Assembly (NCBI GenBank): GCA_963768165.1
Contig: CAVYHJ010000002.1
Location: forward strand, 248,001 to 312,000
From: CAVYHJ01 sp963768165 [NCBI: uncultured bacterium]
GTDB taxonomy: Bacteria > UBP4 > UBA4092
Direction: 5' to 3'
DNA length: 64,000 bases
Made by a program: the position numbers and the translations under genes. Positions 39,248 to 49,019 of the stretch are shown piece by piece. The notes beneath the pieces were generated by a model. The model was not told where the DNA came from and ran no database searches. It was given only the letters and a program-made list of their open reading frames with translations. Position 1 is the first letter of the stretch, and every line of letters begins with the position of its first letter.

Positions 39248-39273
39248 GGTCCTTCAAAACTAAATAGAATGCC
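39248..39273 (-). other. 3' half of the 16S processing stem
   Basis: 26 bases that pair with the leader segment at 41062-41087, with only two or three mismatches and a perfect 18-bp core. This is the expected RNase III stem that brings both 16S ends together. Confidence 0.8.
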
Positions 39274-39339
39274 TCCTTGAATACTTACTCAGTCGATCGA
39301 CCTAGAAGATACATAGACCACCCGAAGGGGTCTATGAAA

Positions 39340-40925
<1,586 letters not shown>

Positions 40926-41145
40926 GAACTTTTAATCCTAATCTCTGATTGCTCAGAGGGTTGATTTGCTGTTTGAGTGATTAGCTCGTGATTTGTTGCT
41001 GACTTGTTACTTGTTGTTCTATTTATTTCAATAGAATCGACTTTTGGGTATTCAATTCATTGGCATTCTATTTAGTTTTCAAAGACCAAACTGAATCGCT
41101 TGTATGGCCGATTCACACCTCTCCCTGTATTAAAGGGAGCCGATT

Positions 41146-41173
41146 ATTATACCATCTTATTGGTAATTGTCAA
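41146..41173 (-). promoter_or_regulatory. rRNA promoter, proximal
   Basis: Perfect consensus boxes on the minus strand: TTGACA (41168-41173), a 16-bp spacer and TATAAT (41146-41151), about 220 bp ahead of 16S. Confidence 0.85.
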
Positions 41174-41239
41174 GAGACTATCCCCGAAGGTTACTCGAGA
41201 GACACTATTAGACATTACAAAGAACTTGAAGGTATATCT

Positions 41240-41268
41240 ATATTACAAGATTATGACATCCTTGTCAA
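41240..41268 (-). promoter_or_regulatory. rRNA promoter, distal
   Basis: On the minus strand: TTGACA (41263-41268), a 17-bp spacer and TAATAT (41240-41245). It is 94 bp upstream of the proximal promoter, giving the tandem arrangement common for rRNA operons. Confidence 0.75.
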
Positions 41269-41802
41269 GCAAAAAATTTATTATTTTTAAAAAAAGCTAA
41301 AAGGAGTATTATCTCTCTAGAAAGAATGGTTTATCTATAACAATTTCAATAATATACAATAAAAAGTGGATGAAAGAGAAAAAGGGAAATGTTCTATGCC
41401 TGATTAAGAAAAAGCTGGTTTTTGTTTTTGAAAAGGCTTTGATGCCTCAACAAGCCCGTGTTTTTTGTTGCGAATGAAGTGTTGCAATTTCGTTTTACAG
41501 GTTATTTTTTCCGACTCCGAAAAATTGTGTCGTAATAAGTATGGGAAACAGTACATAAAGTTTTCTGTAGTAAAAATATAAAATAGTTCTGTGCTGATCC
41601 TTAAAATACACAGAATCACCCTGCCTTTCTCATAATAAATTTTTGGAATAAGTCCCTAGTAGTATTATCCTCATAGCAATTCGCTAACATAGATTAAAAA
41701 ATAGCTCATGGAAAACCAACCCATGACTCAAGAGTTTGCTTGTCGTAGGCAAAGATACCGAAGTTCTTTCAGAAGAGTATTGATGTATGTCTTCGTAAGA
41801 GG

Positions 41803-42951
41803 TTAGGAAGATCTGGATTTAAAGAGCTTGTTATATTCCACTTGGGCGAAACGGTCGGTCATGCTGGCGATATAATCGCTGATCACTCTGTACGGGTCTT
41901 CTTGAGTGAATTTGGCTTGGACGGTTTCCGGTAATAATTCCCGGTTTGTTAAATACTTTTGAAACAAACCGGTGAGAATTTGATACGCTTTTTCATTGCG
42001 TTTCGCCACCCGGCGATGTTGATATACATTTTTATAAAGAAAACTTTTTAATAGGGCATTTTTCTGTCTCATCTGGGGACTAAACGTTCCCGTAAGATGA
42101 CTATGCCGCCGAATTTCTTCCGCGGATTGAACTTTATTTTCTGCGATATTCTTTTCCGTCTGAGTAACCAAATCAAAGACTTGTTGATTGATAATGCCTT
42201 TCATGGTTTCGAATTTGGCATAGTCCCAGAGAATATCCGGTGTTTGCTGTTTGACCGCCTGATAATTTTCCCGCCATAATTCCACCTCATCCAAATCTTC
42301 GGGACGAATCAATCCCTGCTCCAACGCATCGTCCAGGTCATGGGTGTTATAGGCAATGCTGTCGGAGATGTCCACGATTTGACATTCCAGTGTGGGCTGT
42401 TTGCGGGGAGCGATTTTAGGGTCGCGATTTTCTTCATCAAATACTGCATGTTTTAAGATTCCCTCCCGGACTTCATAGGTCAAATTCAATCCGGGAAAAT
42501 GTGAATATTTCTGTTCCAGAAAATCTACAATCCGCAACCCCTGCCGGTTATGTTCAAATCCGCCATGCTCTTTCATTAATTCTTGCAAAACATCTTCCCC
42601 GGCATGGCCGAAAGGCGTGTGACCCAAGTCGTGTCCCAAAGCAATTGCCTCCGTGAGTTCTTCATTGAGCAGCAACAACCGCGCCGCGGTTCGCGCGATT
42701 TGGGAAACCTCCAATGTATGCGTCAGTCGCGTGCGATAATAATCCCCTTCATGCGTGATATACACCTGCGTCTTGTATTCCAATCGGCGAAAGGCCACCG
42801 AATGAATAATCCGATCGCGGTCCCGTTGAAAACAAGTCCGCATGGCATGTTCCGGTTCAGGATATCGCCGCCCCTGACTCTGTGACGATTTAATCGCATA
42901 CGGCGCTAGTCGCTGCGCTTCTTCTTTTTCATATTCAATTCGTGTCAGCAT
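41803..42951 (-). CDS. dgt: Deoxyguanosinetriphosphate triphosphohydrolase-like protein
   Basis: A 382-residue cytoplasmic HD-domain enzyme that removes triphosphate from dGTP or other dNTPs. HD metal motifs: RLTHTLEV (His), the GHDLGHTPFGHAGE segment (His-Asp) and DISDSIAYNTHDLDDAL (Asp). The N-terminal FQRDRDRIIHSVAFRRLEYKTQV is the classic start of the family. Length is typical of the shorter dGTPase type. It is a single gene, divergent from the GH125-like gene. Confidence 0.93.
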   Translation of the reverse strand: MLTRIEYEKEEAQRLAPYAIKSSQSQGRRYPEPEHAMRTCFQRDRDRIIHSVAFRRLEYKTQVYITHEGDYYRTRLTHTLEVSQIARTAARLLLLNEELTEAIALGHDLGHTPFGHAGEDVLQELMKEHGGFEHNRQGLRIVDFLEQKYSHFPGLNLTYEVREGILKHAVFDEENRDPKIAPRKQPTLECQIVDISDSIAYNTHDLDDALEQGLIRPEDLDEVELWRENYQAVKQQTPDILWDYAKFETMKGIINQQVFDLVTQTEKNIAENKVQSAEEIRRHSHLTGTFSPQMRQKNALLKSFLYKNVYQHRRVAKRNEKAYQILTGLFQKYLTNRELLPETVQAKFTQEDPYRVISDYIASMTDRFAQVEYNKLFKSRSS

Positions 42952-43066
42952 AAGGTTACTATAGGGGGATTACAATAGGTTTGTCAAAGAGTAGGTGTCG
43001 GAAAAGAAGAAAAAGAATATATAAATCACTTCATTACTGAGGTAGACTAATAGGAGATTCATTGAC

Positions 43067-43096
43067 TTGACACTTCTGGTGGTAAGATTTTATAAC
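43067..43096 (+). promoter_or_regulatory. Promoter directly abutting the GH125-like gene
   Basis: TTGACA at 43067-43072, a 17-bp spacer and TTATAA at 43090-43095 (or TATAAC, 18 bp). The ATG at 43098 lies immediately after the -10 box. Transcription would start at or just past the first codon, implying either a leaderless message or a later start. Confidence 0.45.
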
Positions 43097-43097
43097 T

Positions 43098-44333
43098 ATG
43101 GATAAAGTTAAATCAGCTAGAATTGAATCGATTTCACGGGAAATCGCGCTCCGAGACCCGGAACTAAAAAGAATTTTCCAGCAATGCCTGAAAGAAATTT
43201 GGGAAAATGATTTCCTGTCCCAGCCGGACGGGAGTGTCATTGTGTCCGGTGCCGATAAAAAAATTATGACCTTGAGGGAATCCACCGCGTTAACCTTGCC
43301 TTTCTGTTTGATGAGCCGAGAAGATGCCGCGTTACAGGTAATCATTCACGGAGTAATTGATAAACAATTTCAAATGATTCTCGAAGACCCCTATGCCAAC
43401 AGTTTTAAAGTGAATGAAACGGAACCGGTGGTTCATGAACGTAACTTTACTCTCGATGCGTTGTTATCTCCCATTCAATTAATCTGGAGTTATTGGCAAT
43501 CCACGGAAGATGTTTCGATTTTCGATGAAACTGCACTGGAAGTATTTCGTACTATTATCGATATACTGACCATGGAACAGAATCACAAAGAATTTTCTGA
43601 ATACGAAATCGAGTCCGACGAAGAAGCGGCTGGGAAAATGGTTCGTTCTTCCGTTGAACGGCCAGCCGGTGTAACAGGAATGATTTGGTCGGCCTATCGT
43701 CCGGGCGGAGAACGTTGTGAGTTGAATTATAATATTCCATCCCAAATGTCGGCGGTAATGACCCTGAATTATCTCGTGGATATTTTCCGTGATATTTACT
43801 TGGATCAGGATACTTCTGAAGATGTCATGTTGCTCCAGGAAAATATTGATAAAGGAATTCAACAATACGGTATTGTGGAGCATCCTGATTTCGGTAATAT
43901 CTATGCCTACGAAACCGATGGACTGGGAAACTATGTGTTTTTAGATGAAGCCGATTTTCCCAACCTTTTATCCATCCCCTATCTTGGTTATGTTCCCGTG
44001 GAAGATTCGATTTATCAGAACACGCGGCGGTTCATTTACTCCAAACATAATTCCTATTTCATTCAGGGAAAATCCGTTTCGGGATTAGGGGAAACCCAAC
44101 AAGGCAAGTTCCACATCTCGCTAATTTCCATCATTATGCGAGGATTGACTACCGAAGATCCGTTGGAAATTGAACAGGTACTGGATACTCTCAAACAAAG
44201 CCACGTAGGGACTTATCAAATATGTGATAGAATAAATCCTGACAATCCTTCGAAAATTGTTTCCGATAAGTCCGACATTGCGGGCGCTCTTTTCCTAGAA
44301 CTGATTCTTATGAAACTGACAGGTCTCTATTAA
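43098..44333 (+). CDS. Divergent GH125-family (alpha-mannosidase-like) protein
   Basis: A 411-residue protein with no signal peptide that aligns by eye with GH125 metal-independent exo-alpha-1,6-mannosidases. Family landmarks: VTGMIWSAYRPGGE, IPSQMSAVMTLNYL, YETDGLGNYVFLDEADFPNLLSIPYLGY, SIYQNTRRFIYSKHNSYFIQGKSVSGLG and LFLELILMKL. The predicted acid Asp274 (TDGLGN) is present. The C-terminal HES motif that carries the general base in characterised members reads CDR here, with Asp377 in place of Glu. The N-terminal LRDS is LRES (Glu61). Activity may be altered or lost. It is followed directly by the transglutaminase-like gene (TAAATG junction). Confidence 0.72.
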   Translation: MDKVKSARIESISREIALRDPELKRIFQQCLKEIWENDFLSQPDGSVIVSGADKKIMTLRESTALTLPFCLMSREDAALQVIIHGVIDKQFQMILEDPYANSFKVNETEPVVHERNFTLDALLSPIQLIWSYWQSTEDVSIFDETALEVFRTIIDILTMEQNHKEFSEYEIESDEEAAGKMVRSSVERPAGVTGMIWSAYRPGGERCELNYNIPSQMSAVMTLNYLVDIFRDIYLDQDTSEDVMLLQENIDKGIQQYGIVEHPDFGNIYAYETDGLGNYVFLDEADFPNLLSIPYLGYVPVEDSIYQNTRRFIYSKHNSYFIQGKSVSGLGETQQGKFHISLISIIMRGLTTEDPLEIEQVLDTLKQSHVGTYQICDRINPDNPSKIVSDKSDIAGALFLELILMKLTGLY

Positions 44334-45989
44334 ATGAAAAATAAAATCCTCCTATCTTGTCATTCTGAGCCCTGCTCTTTAGGGCGAAGAATCCCTGTGT
44401 TCTACCTGAAGCAAAACAAAATAGGGCATTGCCGAAAATCCCTAATAGTAATTTTTTCTTTTCTATTTTTAATTTTAGCTTTTAGTTTTTCCTATAGTGC
44501 TTCATCTCCCACAGAATCATGGATGAATGTATCGCTCCTAGGCAATAAACTGGGTTATTTCCACGAAGTAAAAGACGAAACATTATATAAAAGCGAAACC
44601 GTAGAACGAATTGTGGATGAAATGATCAGCAAACTCAACCGGTTCGGGATTGAATTCAATGTGGAACAAAAAGTCGCCATCTATTTGGGAAAAGATTTAA
44701 AACCGCGCTATTGCCAATATAGTGAAATTATGATGGGTTCCAAGAAAACCGTTACCGCATGGTTGGAAAATGGGAAAATGATTATGGAGACCACGATGGG
44801 TGATGAGACCACACGGCAAACCCGTGACTGGGATACCAATACCCAATTCGACGCTTCGATTACCGAAGTTATTTTAAGGGATGGATTGACTCCTGGAAAA
44901 AAATATAATTTCTCGATTTTCAGTCCGGAAATGGGAAAAAGTTTTGACGTGGCAGTTTCGGTGGGTTCGACCCAACGCATTAGCGCCGGTGATATCTGGT
45001 ATGAGGCGTATCCCGTTAAAGCCGATTATTCCGGTGCACAGGAATTATCCACCATGACCTACGTTACCAAATCCGGTGATATCATTAAAGCGGAAGTCGG
45101 TAACTACGGAATGGTCATGGTGAAAACCGCGGAATCAAACGCTAAAACTTTTGACTCGGAAATTGAAGTAGCCGATATTTCCCGTGTGAAAAGCAATGTC
45201 ACTTTTATTGACCCTGAATCGGTCACCCAGGTTAAATTGAAAATTACCGTGTCCGAGGGGACACCCAACCAAATGATTCCTACGGACTCCCGACAAACTT
45301 GGGAAGGAAAATCTGATGCCAATGAAGCAATTTTAAATATTCAAACTCCGGAAGATCCCATGAATTTTTCCCCTACGTGGCCTGTAAATATTCAAGGCTC
45401 GACTTTGAGCTTATTTACTTCCAGTTCGCCTTATATTGAGTCTGGCGATAAAGAAATATCCTCGACTGCCAGGGCAGTCGTCGGGAATGAAAAAAACGCC
45501 TGGAGAGCCGCCATTAAACTGGCGGATTTTGTCTATAATTATGTCGAAAATAAAGGGTTCGATACGGGTTTTGAAAGTGCTAAACAGACCTTTAAAGACC
45601 GCAAAGGTGATTGTAAACAGCATAGCGTCTTGTTAGCGGCATTAACGCGCTCCTTGGGCATTCCAACGAGGATTGAATGTGGTTTGGCAGCCGTTGAGGA
45701 TGGGTATTATTACCACATGTGGACAGAAGTCTATGTCGGTCAATGGGTTGCGCTTGACCCGACATTTAATGAATCCCGAGTAGATTCAACCCATATAAAA
45801 CTCGCTGAAACCGTGTCCAAGGAAGATGAATTGGGCGATTACGCTATCCAACTCCTCAAAACATTGAAAAAAATAAAGATTGAAGTCTTGGAATATACTG
45901 AAGATGGCCAAAAACTAAAACCGGAGCCTCCACAAGAATCCTCCGGCACAACCGAACAAGACCTCCTCAAACAACTTCTTTCACAATAA
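44334..45989 (+). CDS. Transglutaminase-like exported protein
   Basis: A 551-residue paralogue of the protein at 22252. C-terminal transglutaminase-like core with predicted Cys427 (KGDCKQHS), His461 (YYHMWTEV) and Asp475 (ALDPTF), at spacing identical to the paralogue. The N-terminus is odd: after MKNKILL come about 28 residues encoded by a dispersed repeat (44359-44408) and flanking sequence, before the hydrophobic export segment SLIVIFSFLFLILAFSFSYSA. The repeat therefore seems to have landed inside the signal peptide. The ATG follows the GH125-like stop codon with no gap, so the two are coupled. Confidence 0.8.
   Translation: MKNKILLSCHSEPCSLGRRIPVFYLKQNKIGHCRKSLIVIFSFLFLILAFSFSYSASSPTESWMNVSLLGNKLGYFHEVKDETLYKSETVERIVDEMISKLNRFGIEFNVEQKVAIYLGKDLKPRYCQYSEIMMGSKKTVTAWLENGKMIMETTMGDETTRQTRDWDTNTQFDASITEVILRDGLTPGKKYNFSIFSPEMGKSFDVAVSVGSTQRISAGDIWYEAYPVKADYSGAQELSTMTYVTKSGDIIKAEVGNYGMVMVKTAESNAKTFDSEIEVADISRVKSNVTFIDPESVTQVKLKITVSEGTPNQMIPTDSRQTWEGKSDANEAILNIQTPEDPMNFSPTWPVNIQGSTLSLFTSSSPYIESGDKEISSTARAVVGNEKNAWRAAIKLADFVYNYVENKGFDTGFESAKQTFKDRKGDCKQHSVLLAALTRSLGIPTRIECGLAAVEDGYYYHMWTEVYVGQWVALDPTFNESRVDSTHIKLAETVSKEDELGDYAIQLLKTLKKIKIEVLEYTEDGQKLKPEPPQESSGTTEQDLLKQLLSQ
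44359..44408. repeat. GTCATTCTGAG-type repeat inside a coding sequence
   Basis: Starts GTCATTCTGAGCCCTGC and ends AATCCCTGTGTTCTACCTG. The last 20 bases equal those of the intergenic copy at 30440-30479. It is read in frame as part of the N-terminus of the transglutaminase-like protein. Confidence 0.8.
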
Positions 45990-45998
45990 TTTAATAAG

Positions 45999-46035
45999 CA
46001 TCAGGAATACCGCAAAGAACGCTCAAATTCTCGAT
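45999..46035. repeat. 37-bp direct repeat, left of the methyltransferase gene
   Basis: Matches 46927-46963 at 30 of 37 positions, beginning with an identical CATCAGGAATACC. All seven differences are transitions. Confidence 0.7.
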
Positions 46036-46058
46036 ACTTCTTTTTTACTTCCATCCTC

Positions 46059-46841
46059 TTATTTTATTCTTAGCCCCCCATAAATAGCGTCACAGTCGCA
46101 GCGCCAAAAACAGTCCACGTGGTCGAAACCATGTTCCCTTAGTTTATCAAGATGCAATGCTAGTGGAAGCCCTTCTTCCAGCCCATCCTCTCTGCCTCCA
46201 ATTATAAGATTGCAAACTTTCTGTATATCCAAACCAAGAGCTGTTGAATAAGCGTTCCAGAAACCTTCCCAATCATCGTTCTGCGGGTCGGTTTCCTCCG
46301 AGCACATTTTATCGCGATGATTCTCCCAGCACTTCTGTATCTTGGTAGAATCACTGCCTACATGGTCAGCATTTAAGAAAATTCCTCCCGGACGCAAGAG
46401 CGTCGCAATCAGGCGATAAAGGGTTTCAATTTGTGGAAGATTCAACCAATGCAATGCGGTAGCAGATACAACTGCATCCATGGGTTCAGAAAATATTTTT
46501 GTCCAATCGTTGTATCGCATATTTGCCAGAATGACTTGAGCTCGGTTTTCGAAGGATGCCAATCGGGCCTTGGCAAGCCATAGAATGGACGGGTCGAAGT
46601 CCACTCCGTACACCCTAACCTGTGGAAAAGCCTTGAGAATCTCCCACATTAACGAACCGGTTCCACAGCCGAGATCAAGAACTCGTGTCACGGGTTGTTG
46701 GGTTCCCTGAATTAGACGAACTATGATTTCAAATCGCTCATTGCGTCTGGCAAGATAACGCTCCTGCATCCGATCCCAACGATTGACCCATACCTTCCAG
46801 TCAAACCCTTCTGGCGGTTTAAAATCTTGCAGGTCTGCCAT
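46059..46841 (-). CDS. SAM-dependent class I methyltransferase
   Basis: A 260-residue cytoplasmic enzyme. The SAM-binding motif VLDLGCGTGSLMWEIL is at about 55-70, followed by acidic VYGVDFDPSILWLAKARL and VVSATALHWLNLPQ. The methyl acceptor is unknown; the family (Methyltransf_25/11) includes small-molecule enzymes. GGGAG lies 7 bases before the ATG. The gene is a single minus-strand unit between plus-strand genes and is bracketed by a 37-bp direct repeat (45999 and 46927), suggesting it was inserted or excised as a cassette. Confidence 0.85.
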   Translation of the reverse strand: MADLQDFKPPEGFDWKVWVNRWDRMQERYLARRNERFEIIVRLIQGTQQPVTRVLDLGCGTGSLMWEILKAFPQVRVYGVDFDPSILWLAKARLASFENRAQVILANMRYNDWTKIFSEPMDAVVSATALHWLNLPQIETLYRLIATLLRPGGIFLNADHVGSDSTKIQKCWENHRDKMCSEETDPQNDDWEGFWNAYSTALGLDIQKVCNLIIGGREDGLEEGLPLALHLDKLREHGFDHVDCFWRCDCDAIYGGLRIK

Positions 46842-46926
46842 AAAAACTCTCCCTGTTTGGAAATATTGCTACTTGATTTTGTAAAAGATTTTAAGCCAAT
46901 ATCCCGAATAAAGCAAACATTAAATA

Positions 46927-46963
46927 CATCAGGAATACCATAAAAAATGCTTAAATTTCCGAT
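46927..46963. repeat. 37-bp direct repeat, right of the methyltransferase gene
   Basis: Second copy of the repeat at 45999-46035, in the same orientation, lying between the methyltransferase gene and the SpoIID-domain gene. Confidence 0.7.
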
Positions 46964-47046
46964 GTATAAATTGGAAGAATTAAAGATTATTGACTGATTT
47001 TTTCATTGACAAACCGGGATGTGGGCGAGTAACATAAAAAGCATAT

Positions 47047-48732
47047 ATGAGACGGTGGGGAATTTACAAAACGATTATAGGGATAGGACTGATGGCATTT
47101 TGTTTATTGGAAAATCATGCCATTGCTATGACAGCGGATACTACCAGTTGGATTATTCCAACGCAATATCTCGCGGTAGCATCCACGACAACTCAAGAAT
47201 CCAATATAGTTCAAGATACCGGCAATAACCCCTGGGAACGCCGGTTTAGCGACAGTTTGCTGCAAACCATGGAAGGGAATTACCCGGAGGTAGAAAAGAA
47301 TTACCAGGATATTGCGGCAAATGCCGGAGACGATATTACGCGTGCACGGGCTTTGGTCTGCCTGGGAGAATTCTATGAAAACTATATCGAACAGCCGGAC
47401 AAAGCGCGGGCAGCCTATCAAGAAATATTGCAGAAATATAACAACACGCCTTACGCTGAAAATGCCTTATTTGATAAAGCGGTAGTGGATTTCCATCTAA
47501 GAAAATATGCCGATGCCTATTCCGGATTTTCGACGTATGCCGTGCGTTATCCTGATGGGAAATACAAAGACAATGGGAAATTTATGTCCCGTGAAGCAGA
47601 ATCCATTTTAGGGATAGCACTCGTACAACCGCCCTCTCCGCCATCGTTGGTTGTCAACGCTCCACCCAAAATCGAAGGGTATACGGTCAGAATTTCTATA
47701 TTGCAGAAATCGACTTCCGTAGGAATTACATGTGACAGCTCGTATACAATATGGTCGGTAGATTCGTCTACTAAAGTGAAGGTGATGGATGGGGGAAGTT
47801 ATACCCGAATTCGTCTGAACCGTGATGGCTGGCAAGTGGGAGATATTAATGTATCAGCTAGAAAAATATTAATTGTTTCCAACTCTGATAGACCATTAAA
47901 CGTGGAAAATAAAGCCTATCGCGGACAATTTCAATTGGTAGAAAATGACGGAAAAATTCTGGTCGTGAATATTGTGTCTATGGAAGAATATCTCTATAGT
48001 GTGGTGCCGAAAGAAGCGGGAGATGATTGGCCGATGGAAGCTCTCAAGGCACAGACCGTTGCCGCAAGGACCTATGCGATGTCTCGCAAAGCCGTGCGAT
48101 TGGAACATGAGTTTGATGTATACGATTCGGAAGTTGACCAGGTGTATGGTGGGTATAACAGCGAAAGGGGGCAGACAACCGAAGCCGTGGACGATACCAA
48201 AGGGCAAATCCTGACCTATGACGGCGAACCGATTTTAAGTTATTTCCATTCCAACAGCGGAGGGTACACGGAAGATGCGTTGTATGCCTTTAGTTTGCGC
48301 CGTCCGTATCTGAAAGCAGTTAGCGACCCCTATAGCAGAAATGTGCAGGATTACCGTTGGACGTTGCGGATTACCGCGGCGGAATTGCAAAAGCGTATGA
48401 AAACCAAGGGAATGAATGTGGGTACAATCCATGATTTCGTTATCTCGGAAAAAAGTCCGTCGGGCAGGGCAATGAAAATCAAGGTGTTTCATTCCAAAGG
48501 TGTCTTGGAAATGAATGCGGGAGATTTTCGGTGGAAGGTGGCGTCCACTATGCTGCGGAGTACCTTGTTTACCGTAAGGAAAGTGGGCAATTCATTTTTA
48601 TTTTCAGGGAAAGGGTACGGGCATGGGGTCGGCATGAGCCAGTGGGGTTGTTACAACATGGCGCGGCAGGGGAAGTCTTATGAGAATATTTTATCTTTCT
48701 ATTATCCGGGAACGAAACTTAGCACCCTATAA
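47047..48732 (+). CDS. SpoIID/LytB-domain protein with TPR region
   Basis: A 561-residue exported protein predicted to act on peptidoglycan, by analogy with SpoIID lytic transglycosylases. Signal peptide about 1-26, TPR-like helices about 70-180 (YQDIAANAGDDITRARALVCLGEFYEN), a beta-rich middle, and a SpoIID domain about 285-560 (MEEYLYSVVPKEAGDDWPMEALKAQTVAARTYA; VYGGYNSERGQTTEAV; YFHSNSGG; GYGHGVGMSQWG). The acidic catalytic candidate lies in VVPKEAG. A TTGACA (47006-47011) and TAACAT (47030-47035) pair ends only 11 bp before the ATG, so the leader is very short. Confidence 0.85.
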   Translation: MRRWGIYKTIIGIGLMAFCLLENHAIAMTADTTSWIIPTQYLAVASTTTQESNIVQDTGNNPWERRFSDSLLQTMEGNYPEVEKNYQDIAANAGDDITRARALVCLGEFYENYIEQPDKARAAYQEILQKYNNTPYAENALFDKAVVDFHLRKYADAYSGFSTYAVRYPDGKYKDNGKFMSREAESILGIALVQPPSPPSLVVNAPPKIEGYTVRISILQKSTSVGITCDSSYTIWSVDSSTKVKVMDGGSYTRIRLNRDGWQVGDINVSARKILIVSNSDRPLNVENKAYRGQFQLVENDGKILVVNIVSMEEYLYSVVPKEAGDDWPMEALKAQTVAARTYAMSRKAVRLEHEFDVYDSEVDQVYGGYNSERGQTTEAVDDTKGQILTYDGEPILSYFHSNSGGYTEDALYAFSLRRPYLKAVSDPYSRNVQDYRWTLRITAAELQKRMKTKGMNVGTIHDFVISEKSPSGRAMKIKVFHSKGVLEMNAGDFRWKVASTMLRSTLFTVRKVGNSFLFSGKGYGHGVGMSQWGCYNMARQGKSYENILSFYYPGTKLSTL

Positions 48733-48749
48733 ACAATCACAAACTTTGT

Positions 48750-48755
48750 TATAAT
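48750..48755 (+). promoter_or_regulatory. Possible -10 box for tRNA-Gln
   Basis: Perfect TATAAT 54 bp before the tRNA, without a clear -35 box. Between them is a low-complexity AACTTTAAAC-type run. Confidence 0.35.
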
Positions 48756-48808
48756 ATTATCTCTTAACTTTAAACCTTTCAACTTGAAACTTTAAACTTT
48801 CTTTTCAT

Positions 48809-48882
48809 TGCCCCGTTGTGTAACGGTAGCACGGCAGATTCTGGATCTGCTTGTCAAGGTTCGAATCCTTGCGGGGCAGCCA
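48809..48882 (+). tRNA. tRNA-Gln (CTG), integration target
   Basis: 74 nt including CCA. Acceptor stem TGCCCCG/CGGGGCA; the anticodon stem GCAGA/TCTGC encloses loop TTCTGGA, giving CTG. The 3' 53 bases are also the left attachment site of an integrated element. The gene itself remains complete. Confidence 0.96.
48830..48882 (+). repeat. attL, 53-bp direct repeat (3' end of tRNA-Gln)
   Basis: Identical over 53 bp to 56421-56473. It spans the anticodon arm, T-arm and acceptor end including CCA. Sequence identity ends exactly after the CCA. Confidence 0.95.
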
Positions 48883-48915
48883 ATATCTAACTACTGATTT
48901 TACCTGTATTTACAA

Positions 48916-48954
48916 GGGTTTACACGGTGTTGAGTGTGAACCCTTTTCTTTTTC
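48916..48954 (+). terminator. Terminator after tRNA-Gln, inside the island
   Basis: Stem GGGTTTACAC / GTGTGAACCC (one G-T pair), 8-base loop, then TTTTCTTTTT. The element thus supplies a terminator to the tRNA gene it disrupted downstream. Confidence 0.75.
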
Positions 48955-48999
48955 AACTATGTCAATTTTGACATAAAATGACATCCTTTTTCGTCTTAC

Positions 49000-49019
49000 T
49001 GCAACCATAACGCAACCAG
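49000..49019. promoter_or_regulatory. Putative integrase arm-type sites, left end
   Basis: TGCAACCATAACGCAACCAG: two GCAAC(C) motifs 11 bp apart. The right end has the same arrangement (56371-56390). Paired direct repeats near both ends fit arm sites for a tyrosine integrase. Confidence 0.5.

Larger units (their letters stand above)
40926..41802 (-). other. rRNA leader and upstream gene-free region
   Basis: About 880 bp. 41062-41087 is the 5' half of the 16S processing stem. 41146-41268 holds two promoters (separate entries). 41290-41802 is AT-rich and separates the operon from dgt. A 71-codon frame at 41404-41619 has no recognisable domain and I do not call it. Confidence 0.7.

Noticed and set aside
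41404-41619. 71-codon minus-strand frame upstream of the rRNA operon
   Set aside because: No start signal or domain; AT-rich intergenic sequence.
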